Assembly: GCF_900111835.1 (NCBI RefSeq)
Contig: NZ_FOJP01000025.1
Span: 25,730-89,729 of the forward strand
Source of the DNA: Metapseudomonas otitidis
GTDB lineage: Bacteria > Pseudomonadota > Gammaproteobacteria > Pseudomonadales > Pseudomonadaceae
Direction: 5' to 3'
DNA: 64,000 nt
Shown: positions 28,063-36,874 of the stretch, in pieces
Position numbering within the stretch: position 1 is the first letter of the stretch
Layout of the letters: every line of letters starts with the position of its first letter
Program-made: the position numbers and the translations under genes
Notes under the pieces: generated by a model
Database searches by the model: none
What the model was told of the DNA's origin: nothing
The model's input: only the letters and a program-made list of their open reading frames with translations

Positions 28063-28884
28063 ATGGCTGGTAAGAAGAAAACCGCAAAAGAAACCAACTC
28101 CTGGATCGGCGAGATCGAGAAATACTCGCGCCAGATCTGGTTGGCGGGCCTCGGGGCCTATTCCAAGATCAGCAACGACGGCACCAAGCTGTTCGACACC
28201 CTGGTCAAGGATGGCGAGAAGGCCGAGAAGCAGGCCAAGACCGAAGTCGACAAGCAGGTCGATGCCGTCAAGTCCCGTGTCGGTTCGCGCGTGGATTCGG
28301 CCAAGTCCCGGGTCGATGAAGTGAAGGACAAGGCGCTCGGCAAGTGGAGCGAGCTGGAAGAGGCCTTCGACAAGCGCCTGAACAGCGCCATCTCCCGCCT
28401 GGGCGTGCCCAGCCGCAACGAGGTGAAGGAACTGCACGGCAAGGTCGAGGCCCTGACCAAGCAGATCGAGAAGCTGACCGGTGTTTCCGCCAAGGCGGTC
28501 AAACCGGCAGCCAAGCCCGCCGCCAAGGCAGCGCCGGCGAAGGCCGCTGCAGCCAAGCCGGCCGCTAAGCCTGCTGCCCAACCGGCGACCAAGCCTGCCG
28601 CCAAGGCTGCTCCGGCGAAAGCCACTGCTGCCAAGCCGGCCGCCAAGCCCGCAGCTGCCAAACCGGCTGCTGCGAAGCCGGCCGCCAAGGCTGCCGCTGC
28701 AAAACCTGCAGCCAAGCCTGCCGCCGCCAAGCCTGCAGCCAAACCGGCTGCGAAGAAGGCTCCGGCCAAGAAGCCGGCTCCAGCGAAAGCGGCGGCTCCG
28801 GCCCCGGCGGCTGCGCCCGCTGCTCCGGCAGCACCGGCTCCGGCTGCTGCGGATGCGCCGAGTGCGGCGACGCCCCAGGCCTGA
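28063..28884 (+). CDS. phaF: Phasin PhaF with histone-H1-like tail
   Basis: A 273-residue bifunctional phasin. Residues 1-140 resemble PhaI (RQIWLAGLGAYSKISNDGTK) and bind the granule through amphipathic helices with a coiled segment (VKELHGKVEALTKQIEKL). Residues about 145-245 are a Lys/Ala/Pro tail of repeated AAKPAAKP-like units, resembling histone H1 and AlgP, which binds DNA and helps share granules at division. A Pro/Ala-rich end follows. The repeats may vary in number by slippage. It ends in a bidirectional terminator shared with phaD. Confidence 0.96.
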   Translation: MAGKKKTAKETNSWIGEIEKYSRQIWLAGLGAYSKISNDGTKLFDTLVKDGEKAEKQAKTEVDKQVDAVKSRVGSRVDSAKSRVDEVKDKALGKWSELEEAFDKRLNSAISRLGVPSRNEVKELHGKVEALTKQIEKLTGVSAKAVKPAAKPAAKAAPAKAAAAKPAAKPAAQPATKPAAKAAPAKATAAKPAAKPAAAKPAAAKPAAKAAAAKPAAKPAAAKPAAKPAAKKAPAKKPAPAKAAAPAPAAAPAAPAAPAPAAADAPSAATPQA

Positions 28885-28900
28885 TCACCCCAGGTCACTT

Positions 28901-28930
28901 GAACGCCCGGCCCATGCCGGGCGTTCTCGT
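28901..28930. terminator. Bidirectional terminator between phaF and phaD
   Basis: GAACGCCCGGC and GCCGGGCGTTC form an 11-base perfect stem with a CCAT loop between the convergent phaF and phaD genes. The flanking T-rich tract is short (TCGTTTC), so termination strength is uncertain. Confidence 0.7.
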
Positions 28931-28931
28931 T

Positions 28932-29549
28932 TCAGGCTTCCAGGTAGCGACGGGCGAGGCCTTCGACGGCCATCCGCGCCTCCGGGCGCAGGTGGGGCGC
29001 CACCAGCATCATGATCTGGAAGACCACCAGTTGGCTCTCGCCGGCGCCGTTGCCGAGGATGCGCTGGTAGTCCAGCGAGAACAGCAGGGTGAGGGTGATC
29101 TGCTCCACCAGCTGGCCGAGGGCGGGGGTGTCGCTCACCAGCTGGTCGTCCGCCTTCAGGCGGGCCAGCAGGGCGGCCAGGGTGCGCTTGAGGGCGTTCA
29201 GCCAGTGGCGCATGCCGCGTGCGAGCCGGGGCAAGCGCCCGGCCAGGTTGGACAGGTCCTGGAAGAGGAAGCGGTAGCGCGCCACCCGCTCGACGATCAG
29301 GTGCAGGAACAGCCAGTACTCCTCCACGTCCAGCCGGGCGCCATCGGGTGGGTCGAGCAGGGGCTCGGTCTCGGCCTGGAAGCGCTCCAGCAGCGCCATC
29401 ACCAGCGGCTCCTTGCCGTGGAAGTGGTAGTAGAGGTTGCCGGGGCTGATGCCCAGCTCGGTGGCGATCTCCAGGGTGGTGACGTTGGGTTCGCCCTCCT
29501 GGTTGAACAGCGCCAGGGCGCATTCGAGTATGCGGTCGCGGGTCTTCAT
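28932..29549 (-). CDS. phaD: TetR-family transcriptional activator PhaD
   Basis: PhaD activates phaI-phaF and phaC1 promoters in P. putida in response to a fatty-acid-derived ligand. The 205-residue protein has an N-terminal TetR helix-turn-helix (NVTTLEIATELGISPGNLYY, about residues 22-41, then HFHGKEPLVMALL) and a helical ligand domain. The start ATG 29549 (MKTRDRILECALALF) is clear; the frame stays open upstream only because it runs antiphase through phaC2. It is the last gene of the phaC1-phaZ-phaC2-phaD group, 56 bases after phaC2. Confidence 0.95.
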   Translation of the reverse strand: MKTRDRILECALALFNQEGEPNVTTLEIATELGISPGNLYYHFHGKEPLVMALLERFQAETEPLLDPPDGARLDVEEYWLFLHLIVERVARYRFLFQDLSNLAGRLPRLARGMRHWLNALKRTLAALLARLKADDQLVSDTPALGQLVEQITLTLLFSLDYQRILGNGAGESQLVVFQIMMLVAPHLRPEARMAVEGLARRYLEA

Positions 29550-29605
29550 CCTGCCTTCTTGTTCTGTTCTGCCGGACCCGCCCACCGGGTCCGGCGACTT
29601 CCTGT

Positions 29606-31288
29606 TCAGCGTACGTGTACGTAGGTGCCGGGCGAGGCCTCCATCGGCGGGTAGTCCGGGTTGCCCAGCGCCACCTGGGTTTCCCGCTGCTCGCCCGAGC
29701 GCGCCTGGATCCACTCCAGCCATTTCGGCCACCAGCTGCCGGCGACGCTCTCCGCGTCGTAGTACCAGGCACGGTGGTCGGAGCTGAGGGTGGGGTTCTC
29801 CAGGTGGGTGGCCTTGGGGTTGCCGGGCGGGTTGAGGATGCTCTGGATGTGGCCGCTGTTGGAGAGCACGAAGCGGCTCTCGCCCCCCAGCAGCAGGGCG
29901 GAGCGGTAGACCGACTCCCAGGGCGTGATGTGGTCGTTGATACCGGCCACGCTGAAGCTGTCGACGGTGACCTTCTTCAGGTCGATCGGCGTGCCGCACA
30001 CTTCCAGCGCGCCGGGGCGGGTCAGCGGGTTGTGCTTGAACAGGTCGAGCATGTCGCCGTGCATGGCGGCCGGCAGCCGGGTGTTGTCGTTGTTCCAGTA
30101 GAGGATGTCGAAGGCCGGTGGCTGGCGGCCCAGCAGGTAGTTGTTGATGAAGTAGTTCCACACCAGGTCGTTGGGACGCATCCAGGCGAAGATCTTCGAC
30201 ATGTCGCGGCCATCCAGCACGCCGGCCTGGTAGGAGCGGCGCTTGGCGGCTTCGAGGGTCTGCTCGTCGGCGAACAGCGCGGCCGGTGTTTCCACCTGGG
30301 AGTCCAGCAGGCTGACCAGGTAGGTGGCGCTGCTGACCTTGCGCAACTGCCGCTTGGCCTGCAGGTGGCCTTGCAGGGCGGCGATGGTCAGGCCGCCGGC
30401 GCAGGCGCCGACCAGGTTGAGGTCCTTGCTGCCGGTGATGGCGCGGCACACATCGGTGGCTTCCTCCAGGGCCTTCACATAGCTGGACAGGCCCCACTCG
30501 CGGTGACGCGCGTCGGGGTTGCGCCAGCTGATGGCGAACACCTGCAGGCCGTTCTTCAGGGCGTACTGGACGAAGCTCTTCTCCGGCGTCAGGTCGAAGA
30601 TGTAGAACTTGTTGATCTGCGGGGGAACGATCACCAGGGGCTTGAGGTACTGCTTCTCGCTCATGGGCTTGTACTGGATCAGCTCCAGCATCTCGTTGCG
30701 GAACACCACCGAGCCCGGTGTGGTGGCCAGGTTCCGCCCGACTTCGAAGGCATGCTTGCTGACCTGGCTGGGCATGGCGTTGTTGTGCAGCAGGTCGTCG
30801 AACAGGTGGCGCGCACCGTTGATCAGGCTGAGGCCGCCGGTGTTGAACAGCTCCTTGACCGCCAGCGGATTGAGCAGGCTGTTGGACGGGGCCACGGCAT
30901 CGCTGAGCAGCGACAGCACGAAGCGTGCGCGGGTGCGGTCGTCCGGGGACAGCTCGCTGTCGTCGATCCACTCCATCAGGTGCTGCTGCCAGGCCAGGTA
31001 GGCCTGGAGCCCGCGCCGGTAGAAGGGGTTGAGCCGCCAGGACGGGTCGGCGAAGCGCGCATCCTGCGGGTTGGGGGTGTAGGGCGTGTCTCCCAGCAGC
31101 ACACGGCCGAGCTTGCCGCCCAGCTTGAGCAGGTGGCGGGCGCTGTGCACCGGGCGCTTGGCGCTGTGCACGGCCAGGGTGCGGACGGTCGAGGCCAGGT
31201 CCTTGCCTCGGAGGCCGACAATGGCGCTCTGCACGTTCATGAAGTTAGCGGGGACCGGCAAGGCGCCCGAGTCCTTTTTCTCTCGCAT
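29606..31288 (-). CDS. phaC2: Class II PHA synthase PhaC2
   Basis: PhaC2 polymerises (R)-3-hydroxyacyl-CoA of medium chain length on the granule surface. The 560-residue length is typical for class II. The lipase-like box is GACAGG with nucleophile Cys296; GINDHITPWE carries the catalytic Asp and SGHIQSILNPPGNPK the catalytic His. It follows phaZ on the minus strand after 168 bases and lies upstream of phaD. The N-terminus (MREKKDSGALPVPANF) differs from PhaC1. Confidence 0.97.
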   Translation of the reverse strand: MREKKDSGALPVPANFMNVQSAIVGLRGKDLASTVRTLAVHSAKRPVHSARHLLKLGGKLGRVLLGDTPYTPNPQDARFADPSWRLNPFYRRGLQAYLAWQQHLMEWIDDSELSPDDRTRARFVLSLLSDAVAPSNSLLNPLAVKELFNTGGLSLINGARHLFDDLLHNNAMPSQVSKHAFEVGRNLATTPGSVVFRNEMLELIQYKPMSEKQYLKPLVIVPPQINKFYIFDLTPEKSFVQYALKNGLQVFAISWRNPDARHREWGLSSYVKALEEATDVCRAITGSKDLNLVGACAGGLTIAALQGHLQAKRQLRKVSSATYLVSLLDSQVETPAALFADEQTLEAAKRRSYQAGVLDGRDMSKIFAWMRPNDLVWNYFINNYLLGRQPPAFDILYWNNDNTRLPAAMHGDMLDLFKHNPLTRPGALEVCGTPIDLKKVTVDSFSVAGINDHITPWESVYRSALLLGGESRFVLSNSGHIQSILNPPGNPKATHLENPTLSSDHRAWYYDAESVAGSWWPKWLEWIQARSGEQRETQVALGNPDYPPMEASPGTYVHVR

Positions 31289-31456
31289 GGGGGCAACACT
31301 CCGTAATCAGTCCATCGTCATGGAGGGTCAGCAAGGCTCGTACCACGAGCACGACAGGTGCATTCCAGACCAGTTCCCGGGAAATTCAAGTCCGGGCGGG
31401 CTGCACCGTGCCGGCGCTCAGGTAGGGAAGGGCCCCATCCTGGGGCGCGATTTGGC

Positions 31457-32314
31457 TCAGGGGGTACGGGGCAGCAGCGGCTTGGGGTGCATGACTGCCC
31501 GCCGCCGCTCCTGGGCGAGGAACTTCATGATGATCGGCGCGACTGTTTCAGCGCGTGTCACCAGGAACAGGTGGCCGTCGTCGATCACGTGCAGTTCCGC
31601 ATTGGGGATACGCCAGGCCAGCAGGCGCATGTTCACCAGCGGGATGATCGGGTCGTCATCGCCGGCCAGCACCAGGGTGGGCTGGCGGATGCGGTGCAGC
31701 CAGTGGATGCTGGTCCAGCCGAGGCCGGCGAACAGTTGCCAGTAGTAGCCCAGCTTGCCGGAGGAGCGCACCTTGCTCGCGTGAGCCATGGCCAGGCCGG
31801 GGTCGCGGCGGAAGGCGCCGCCGTAGATGTCCGGGGCGATGTGCACGCCGTAGGACGGCTGGATGTAGCGCCGCGGGCTGGCCATGCGCATTAGCACCTT
31901 GGGCTTGCCGGGCACCATCACCGCGCCGGCGGAGGTGGCGGCGAGGATCAGCTTCTTGCAGCGCTCGGGGTAGTCGTGGGCGAACTGCTGGGCGAGCGCG
32001 CCACCCCAGGAGACGCCGATGGCGTTGACCTGACCGTAGTCGAGGTAGTCCAGCATCCGCGCGGCGAGCTTGGCCAGGCCGGGGAAGCGGTAGGGCGTGC
32101 TGGGGGTGGAGGAACCGCCGACGCCGGGGACGTCGAAGGCGATCACCTCCTGGTCCGGGTCCAGCGCCTGGACGAAGGGGAACACCAGCTCGAGGTTGGC
32201 GCCGATGCCGTTGAAGATCAGCAGCGGCGTCAGGTGTTCGCCGCCCGGACGTACCGCAGTGCGGATGGTCTGGCCGTCGAGGTCGATGGTGCGGAAGACG
32301 AAAGGTTGCGGCAT
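31457..32314 (-). CDS. phaZ: Intracellular PHA depolymerase PhaZ
   Basis: PhaZ hydrolyses stored medium-chain-length PHA to hydroxy acids. The 285-residue alpha/beta hydrolase has nucleophile Ser102 in GVSWGG, the same position as in P. putida PhaZ; VLAGDDDPIIP and VIDDGHLFL carry the Asp and His. DVPGVGGSSTPSTPYR is conserved in the family. Position between phaC1 and phaC2 is canonical and allows turnover of polymer made by either synthase. Confidence 0.97.
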   Translation of the reverse strand: MPQPFVFRTIDLDGQTIRTAVRPGGEHLTPLLIFNGIGANLELVFPFVQALDPDQEVIAFDVPGVGGSSTPSTPYRFPGLAKLAARMLDYLDYGQVNAIGVSWGGALAQQFAHDYPERCKKLILAATSAGAVMVPGKPKVLMRMASPRRYIQPSYGVHIAPDIYGGAFRRDPGLAMAHASKVRSSGKLGYYWQLFAGLGWTSIHWLHRIRQPTLVLAGDDDPIIPLVNMRLLAWRIPNAELHVIDDGHLFLVTRAETVAPIIMKFLAQERRRAVMHPKPLLPRTP

Positions 32315-32466
32315 GCGCGAGCCCCTATGGGTGGATACGGCGGGCGGCGCCGGCTGGGGCTCCGCCTGGACTGCCGGGGATGAGCCGGCTCAGGCCGCCG
32401 CCCATTCGGGCGGCGAACCGGTTCGGCACGTCCGGGTGCCGGGGCGACGATGCGCGCGAGGCGCGA

Positions 32467-34146
32467 TCAGCGCTCGTGGACATAGGTTCCAGGGGACGCC
32501 TCGCCGGCCGGGTAGGCCTTGTTGCCGAGGGTCAGCGTGGCTTTCTTCAGCTTGCCCGAGCGCTCGGCCAGCCAGGCCTGCCAGTGCAGCCACCAGGAGT
32601 CGGCGTGCTTGGTGGCGTTCTCCTGCCAGGCCTTCGGGTCGGCGGGCATGTCGCTGCCGGTGGAGAAGCGCGCCTTGGGGTTGCCCGGCGGGTTGAGGAT
32701 GCTCTGGATGTGGCCGCTGTTGGACAGCACGAACTCGCACTTGCCGCCCAGCAGGCGGGCCGAGCGGTAGCAGGCTTCCCAGGGGGTGATGTGGTCGGTT
32801 GTGCCGGCCACGCAGAAGAAGTCGCAGGTGACCTTCTTCAGGTCGATCGGGGTGCCGCAGACTTCCAGCGCGTCGGGCCGGGTCAGCGGGTTGGTCTTGA
32901 ACATCTCCACCAGCTCGCCGTGGAAGGCGGCGGGCAGGCGCGTGGTGTCGTTGTTCCAGTAGAGGATGTCGAACACCGGCGGCTCGTTGCCCAGCAGGTA
33001 GTTGTTCACCCAGTAGTTCCAGATCAGGTCGTTGGGTCGCATCCAGGCGAACACCTTGGCCATGTCCTTGCCTTCGAGCACGCCCGACTGGTACGAGCGG
33101 CGTTTGGCGGCTTCGAGGGTCTGCTCGTCGGCGAACAGCGCGACCTGGGTGTCGAGGTTGAAGTCCAGCACGCTCACCAACTGGGTGAAGGCGTGCACCT
33201 TCTCCTCGCCGATGGCCTGGTAGTGGCCCAGCAGGGCGACGGTGGTGATGCCGCCGGAGCAGGCACCGAGCATGTTGAGGTCCTTGGCGCCGGTGATCTT
33301 CAGCACCACCTCGATGGTTTCCTTGAGGGCCTCGATGTAGGTCGAAAGGCCCCATTCGCGCTGGGCCTTGGTGGGGTTGCGCCAGCTGACGATGAAGGTC
33401 TGGATGCCGTTGCGCAGGTTGAAGCGCGCCAGGCTCTTCTCCGGGGAAAGGTCGAAGACGTAGAACTTGTTGATCTGCGGCGGCACCACCAGCAGCGGGC
33501 GTTCATGCACCTGCTCGGTGATGGGCTTGTACTGGATCAGCTCCAGCACGTCGTTGCGGAACACCACGGCGCCTTCGGTGGTGGCGAGGTTCTTGCCGAC
33601 CTCGAAGGCGTCCATGTTCACCTGGCTCGGCATGCCGCCGTTGTTGACCAAGTCCTTGGCCAGGTGGGAAAGGCCGTCGAGCAGGCTCTTGCCGCCGGTC
33701 TCGAAGAAGCGCTTGACCGCCGCCGGGTTGGCCATGGTGTTGGTGGGGGCCATGGCCTCGGTCATCAGGTTGATCACGAAGTGGCCGCGGCTGGTATCGG
33801 ACTCGGACAGGTTGCTGTGCTCAATCCACTGGTGCAGTTCCTTGCGCCAGGCGAGGTAGGTCTGCAGGTAGCGGCGATAGAGCGGGTTCTGGCTCCAGGC
33901 CGGGTCGTTGAAGCGGCGATCATCCGCTTCGGGGTGCAGTTCGGAGGATCCGAGCAGCACGTTCTTCAGTTCGACGCCGAAACGGGCGACATGCTTGGCA
34001 CTGTGGAAGGGCTGCTTGACGGCCTGCAGCATGACCATGCGTGCGGAGGTCAGCAGGTCCTTTCCGCGGATGCCGATCACCGGGTTCAGGCCCAGGGTGT
34101 TCTCCGAGGCTTGTCGCTGCAGGTCTTCGTTGTTCTTGTTGCTCAT
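32467..34146 (-). CDS. phaC1: Class II PHA synthase PhaC1
   Basis: The main medium-chain-length PHA synthase. It is 559 residues long, with nucleophile Cys296 in GACSGG, Asp in TDHITPWEA and His in SGHIQSILNPPGNPK. The first codons after ATG 34146 encode Ser-Asn-Lys-Asn-Asn-Glu and form an A-rich motif like the Crc target known at phaC1 of P. putida. A -24/-12 promoter-like element lies about 140 bases upstream. It heads the phaC1-phaZ-phaC2-phaD group. Confidence 0.97.
   Translation of the reverse strand: MSNKNNEDLQRQASENTLGLNPVIGIRGKDLLTSARMVMLQAVKQPFHSAKHVARFGVELKNVLLGSSELHPEADDRRFNDPAWSQNPLYRRYLQTYLAWRKELHQWIEHSNLSESDTSRGHFVINLMTEAMAPTNTMANPAAVKRFFETGGKSLLDGLSHLAKDLVNNGGMPSQVNMDAFEVGKNLATTEGAVVFRNDVLELIQYKPITEQVHERPLLVVPPQINKFYVFDLSPEKSLARFNLRNGIQTFIVSWRNPTKAQREWGLSTYIEALKETIEVVLKITGAKDLNMLGACSGGITTVALLGHYQAIGEEKVHAFTQLVSVLDFNLDTQVALFADEQTLEAAKRRSYQSGVLEGKDMAKVFAWMRPNDLIWNYWVNNYLLGNEPPVFDILYWNNDTTRLPAAFHGELVEMFKTNPLTRPDALEVCGTPIDLKKVTCDFFCVAGTTDHITPWEACYRSARLLGGKCEFVLSNSGHIQSILNPPGNPKARFSTGSDMPADPKAWQENATKHADSWWLHWQAWLAERSGKLKKATLTLGNKAYPAGEASPGTYVHER
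34126..34140 (-). promoter_or_regulatory. Crc/Hfq-type motif at the phaC1 start
   Basis: The minus-strand bases AACAAGAACAACGAA, codons 3-7 of phaC1, hold overlapping AAnAAnAA motifs. A Crc site at the same place is reported for P. putida phaC1. It would lower synthase translation when carbon and nitrogen are balanced. Confidence 0.6.
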
Positions 34147-34282
34147 CTACGACGCTCCATTGTCCTGAGACGGATACCGGCGAACTGCTGTACGGGACAG
34201 TTAAGCGTGGCCTGGTACTGCTCGGGTTACCGGGGGTGCGAAGAGAACTTCGCCTGTTTCTGTGAACCTTTGGTTGCCAAAT

Positions 34283-34297
34283 GCATGGAACCTGCCA
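34283..34297 (-). promoter_or_regulatory. Sigma-54-like promoter upstream of phaC1
   Basis: On the minus strand TGGCAGG-N4-ATGCA gives GG at 34296-34295 and GC at 34284-34283 with exactly ten bases between, matching the -24/-12 rule with one mismatch in the -12 box. The predicted start near 34271 leaves a leader of about 125 bases. RpoN-dependent control of phaC1 has been described in P. aeruginosa. The rest of the 290-base gap to the DUF971 gene shows no gene. Confidence 0.6.
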
Positions 34298-34436
34298 GTT
34301 CTGGTTACCCGAGTTTAGGTGAATGCGCAAGCTGGCCCGGGGGCTGGCGTGCGTCGAAGAGTATGGCGGCGGGATCTAGAAAATGCGCTCTAACCGCGTG
34401 CGCCCTGGCCAGGATGGGGCCAGGGCCTGCACCGCT

Positions 34437-34808
34437 TCAGAGCATGAGGCGGACGACGCTTTCGTCGGGGTCGCGGGAGCGCCCGGCGGCCTGGAGCTGC
34501 GCCAGGTAGTCCTTCCAGAGCTCGTCCTGGCGGGTGGCGAGTTCGTAGAGGTAGTCCCAGGTGAACAGGCCGCTGTCGTGGCCGTCGTCGAAGGTCAGTT
34601 TCAGGGCGTAGTTGCCGGCGGGTTCGACCTTCACCAGGGCGACGTTCTGCTTGCCGTATTGCAGCACCGGCTGGCCGTGACCCTGTACCTCGGCGGAGGG
34701 GGAATGCACGCGGAGGAATTCGGCGGGCAGGCTGTGGCGTTCAGTGCCGTAGCTGAGCACCAGGGTGCGGGATGCCTTGTGCAGTGCGATGGCGGTGGGG
34801 ATGCGCAT
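34437..34808 (-). CDS. DUF971 domain protein
   Basis: A 123-residue protein of the DUF971 (gamma-butyrobetaine hydroxylase-like N-terminal) family. Typical features are TLVLSYGTERHSLPAEFLRVHSPSAEVQGH and the segment NYALKLTFDDGHDSGLFTWDYLYEL. DUF971 proteins are linked to Fe-S assembly or Mrp-type factors in other bacteria, but the role is not settled. It lies downstream of hslU on the same strand after 71 bases, the conserved order hslV-hslU-DUF971 in Pseudomonas. Confidence 0.9.
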   Translation of the reverse strand: MRIPTAIALHKASRTLVLSYGTERHSLPAEFLRVHSPSAEVQGHGQPVLQYGKQNVALVKVEPAGNYALKLTFDDGHDSGLFTWDYLYELATRQDELWKDYLAQLQAAGRSRDPDESVVRLML

Positions 34809-34879
34809 GGGCGGGGCTCCGGACCGGGGCGGCCAGCCGGGCGGGATGCCGCGGCTGGCACGCGAGTGTGTCGCACAGC

Positions 34880-36217
34880 TTAGAGGATGTAGCGCGACAG
34901 GTCTTCGTCCTGGGCCAGCTCGCCCAGGTGGCCGTTGACGTAGGCGGCGTCGATGCGGATCGGTGCCTCCTCATGCTGCGCCGCGAGGTCGCCGGCGCTG
35001 AAGGAGACTTCCTCCAGCAGGCGCTCCAGCAGCGTGTGCAGGCGACGGGCACCGATGTTCTCGGTCTTCTCGTTGACCTGCCAGGCGATCTCGGCCAGGC
35101 GCTTGATGCCCTCGGGGGCGAACTCGACGTTCAGGCCCTCGGTCTTCAGCAGTGCGGTGTACTGTTCGGTGAGGGAGGCATGGGGTTCGGTGAGGATGCG
35201 CTCGAAGTCCTCCGGGGAGAGGGCCTTGAGTTCCACGCGGATCGGCAGGCGACCTTGCAGCTCGGGCACCAGGTCGCTGGGCTTGGCCAGGTGGAAGGCG
35301 CCGGAGGCGATGAACAGGATGTGGTCGGTCTTGACCATGCCGAGCTTGGTGTTGACGGTGCAGCCTTCGATCAGCGGCAGCAGGTCACGCTGCACGCCCT
35401 CGCGGGAGACGTCGGCACCACCGACGTTGGCGCGCTTGGCGACCTTGTCGATCTCGTCGATGAAGACGATGCCGTTCTGCTCCACGGCTTCCAGGGCGCG
35501 GGCCTTGAGTTCTTCCTCGTTGACCAGGCGCGCGGCCTCCTCGTCGCGGACCATCTTCAGCGCGTCCTTGACCTTGAGCTTGCGGCTCTTGCGCTTGCCC
35601 TTGCCCATGTTGGAGAACAGGTTCTGCAACTGGCTGGTCATCTCCTCCATGCCGGGCGGGGCCATGATCTCGACGCCGGCCGGGTTTTCGGCCACTTCGA
35701 TGTCGATTTCCTTGTCGTCCAGCTGGCCTTCGCGCAGGCGCTTGCGGAACAGCTGTCGGGTGTTGGTGTCCTCGCGCTGCGGCTCGTCACCGAAGCCGCT
35801 GCGCGCCGGCGGCAGCAGGGCGTCGAGGATGCGCTCCTCGGCGGCGTCTTCGGCGCGGTGGCGGACCTTGTGGATCTCCTGCTCGCGCATCATCTTCACG
35901 GCGGCATCGGCCAGGTCGCGGATGATCGACTCGACGTCGCGGCCGACGTAGCCCACTTCGGTGAACTTGGTGGCTTCGACCTTGATGAACGGGGCGTTGG
36001 CCAGCTTGGCCAGGCGGCGGGCGATCTCGGTCTTGCCGACGCCGGTGGGGCCGATCATCAGGATGTTCTTCGGCGTCACCTCGGCCCGCAGCTCGGCGGG
36101 CAGCTGCATGCGCCGCCAGCGGTTGCGCAGGGCGATGGCGACGGCGCGCTTGGCGTCTTCCTGGCCGACGATGTGGCGGTTGAGTTCGTGGACGATCTCG
36201 CGGGGGGTCATGGACAT
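34880..36217 (-). CDS. hslU: ATP-dependent protease ATPase subunit HslU
   Basis: HslU unfolds substrates and feeds them to the HslV peptidase. The 445-residue AAA+ protein starts at ATG 36217 ([13 protein letters not shown]), which matches Pseudomonas HslU; an upstream start 11 codons earlier would run towards hslV. Walker A is GPTGVGKT (about residues 57-64), Walker [10 protein letters not shown], with the I-domain in between (about 110-240) and the sensor region [22 protein letters not shown]. The C-terminal Leu of SRYIL docks into HslV. It follows hslV by 29 bases. Confidence 0.97.
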   Translation of the reverse strand: MSMTPREIVHELNRHIVGQEDAKRAVAIALRNRWRRMQLPAELRAEVTPKNILMIGPTGVGKTEIARRLAKLANAPFIKVEATKFTEVGYVGRDVESIIRDLADAAVKMMREQEIHKVRHRAEDAAEERILDALLPPARSGFGDEPQREDTNTRQLFRKRLREGQLDDKEIDIEVAENPAGVEIMAPPGMEEMTSQLQNLFSNMGKGKRKSRKLKVKDALKMVRDEEAARLVNEEELKARALEAVEQNGIVFIDEIDKVAKRANVGGADVSREGVQRDLLPLIEGCTVNTKLGMVKTDHILFIASGAFHLAKPSDLVPELQGRLPIRVELKALSPEDFERILTEPHASLTEQYTALLKTEGLNVEFAPEGIKRLAEIAWQVNEKTENIGARRLHTLLERLLEEVSFSAGDLAAQHEEAPIRIDAAYVNGHLGELAQDEDLSRYIL

Positions 36218-36246
36218 GGATGTCGCTCCGGGGCTGGACAGGGCGC

Positions 36247-36777
36247 TCATTCGGCGCTGTCCAGCTCCTCGATGGTCAGGTTCTGGTTGGTGAACACGCA
36301 GATGGAGCCGGCGATGTTCAGGGCGGTCTCGGCGATTTCCCGCGCGGAGAGGTCGGTGCGCTGCAGCAGGGCGGTGGCCGCGGCCTGGGCGAAACCGCCG
36401 CCGGAGCCCATGGCGATCAGGCCGTGCTCGGGTTCGACCACGTCACCGTTGCCGGTGATGATCAGCGAGGCGTCCTTGTTGGCCACGGCCAGCATGGCTT
36501 CCAGGCGGCTCAGGGAGCGGTCGGTACGCCAGTCCTTGGCCAGTTCGACGGCTGCCCGCACGAGGTGGCCCTGGTGTTTCTCCAGTTGGCCTTCGAAGCG
36601 CTCGAACAGGGTGAAGGCATCGGCGGTGGCGCCGGCGAAGCCGGCCAGCACCTGGCCGTGATACAGCCGGCGCACCTTCTTGGCGTTGCCTTTCATGACG
36701 GTGTTGCCGAGGGAAACCTGGCCGTCGCCGCCCATGACGACTTTGCCGTTGCGGCGGACTGAAACGATGGTGGTCAA
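36247..36777 (-). CDS. hslV: ATP-dependent protease peptidase subunit HslV (TTG start)
   Basis: HslV is the proteasome-like threonine peptidase of HslUV. The start is TTG 36777, decided by the family: after removal of the initiator Met the N-terminal Thr ([20 protein letters not shown]) is the nucleophile, so translation must start there; the longer frame from 36852 would bury it and crosses the heat-shock promoter. The 176-residue length is usual. GGAG lies about ten bases upstream. It heads the hslVU operon. Confidence 0.95.
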   Translation of the reverse strand: MTTIVSVRRNGKVVMGGDGQVSLGNTVMKGNAKKVRRLYHGQVLAGFAGATADAFTLFERFEGQLEKHQGHLVRAAVELAKDWRTDRSLSRLEAMLAVANKDASLIITGNGDVVEPEHGLIAMGSGGGFAQAAATALLQRTDLSAREIAETALNIAGSICVFTNQNLTIEELDSAE

Positions 36778-36826
36778 GGGAGGAGTCTCCACGCAGCGGG
36801 GCGAAAATGCCCGAATGGAAACCCAG

Positions 36827-36852
36827 ATGGGGGAGCCCGCGCGGCTTTTCAA
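36827..36852 (-). promoter_or_regulatory. Heat-shock (sigma-32) promoter of hslVU
   Basis: On the minus strand TTGAAA (36852-36847) and CCCCAT (36832-36827) are separated by 14 bases, an almost ideal RpoH promoter (CTTGAAA-N11-16-CCCCATnT). The predicted start leaves a leader of about 40 bases before the hslV TTG codon. Heat-shock control of hslVU is well known in E. coli. Confidence 0.85.
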
Positions 36853-36874
36853 CCGCGCGGGGGTGATTCGTCGA

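Noticed and set aside
28495..28800. Tandem repeats that could be mistaken for a CRISPR or satellite
   Set aside because: The repeats are in frame and encode the known Lys/Ala/Pro tail of PhaF, without spacers.
29550..30971. Extension of phaD upstream through phaC2
   Set aside because: The extension is antiphase to phaC2, low in complexity and not TetR-like; PhaD begins clearly at 29549.
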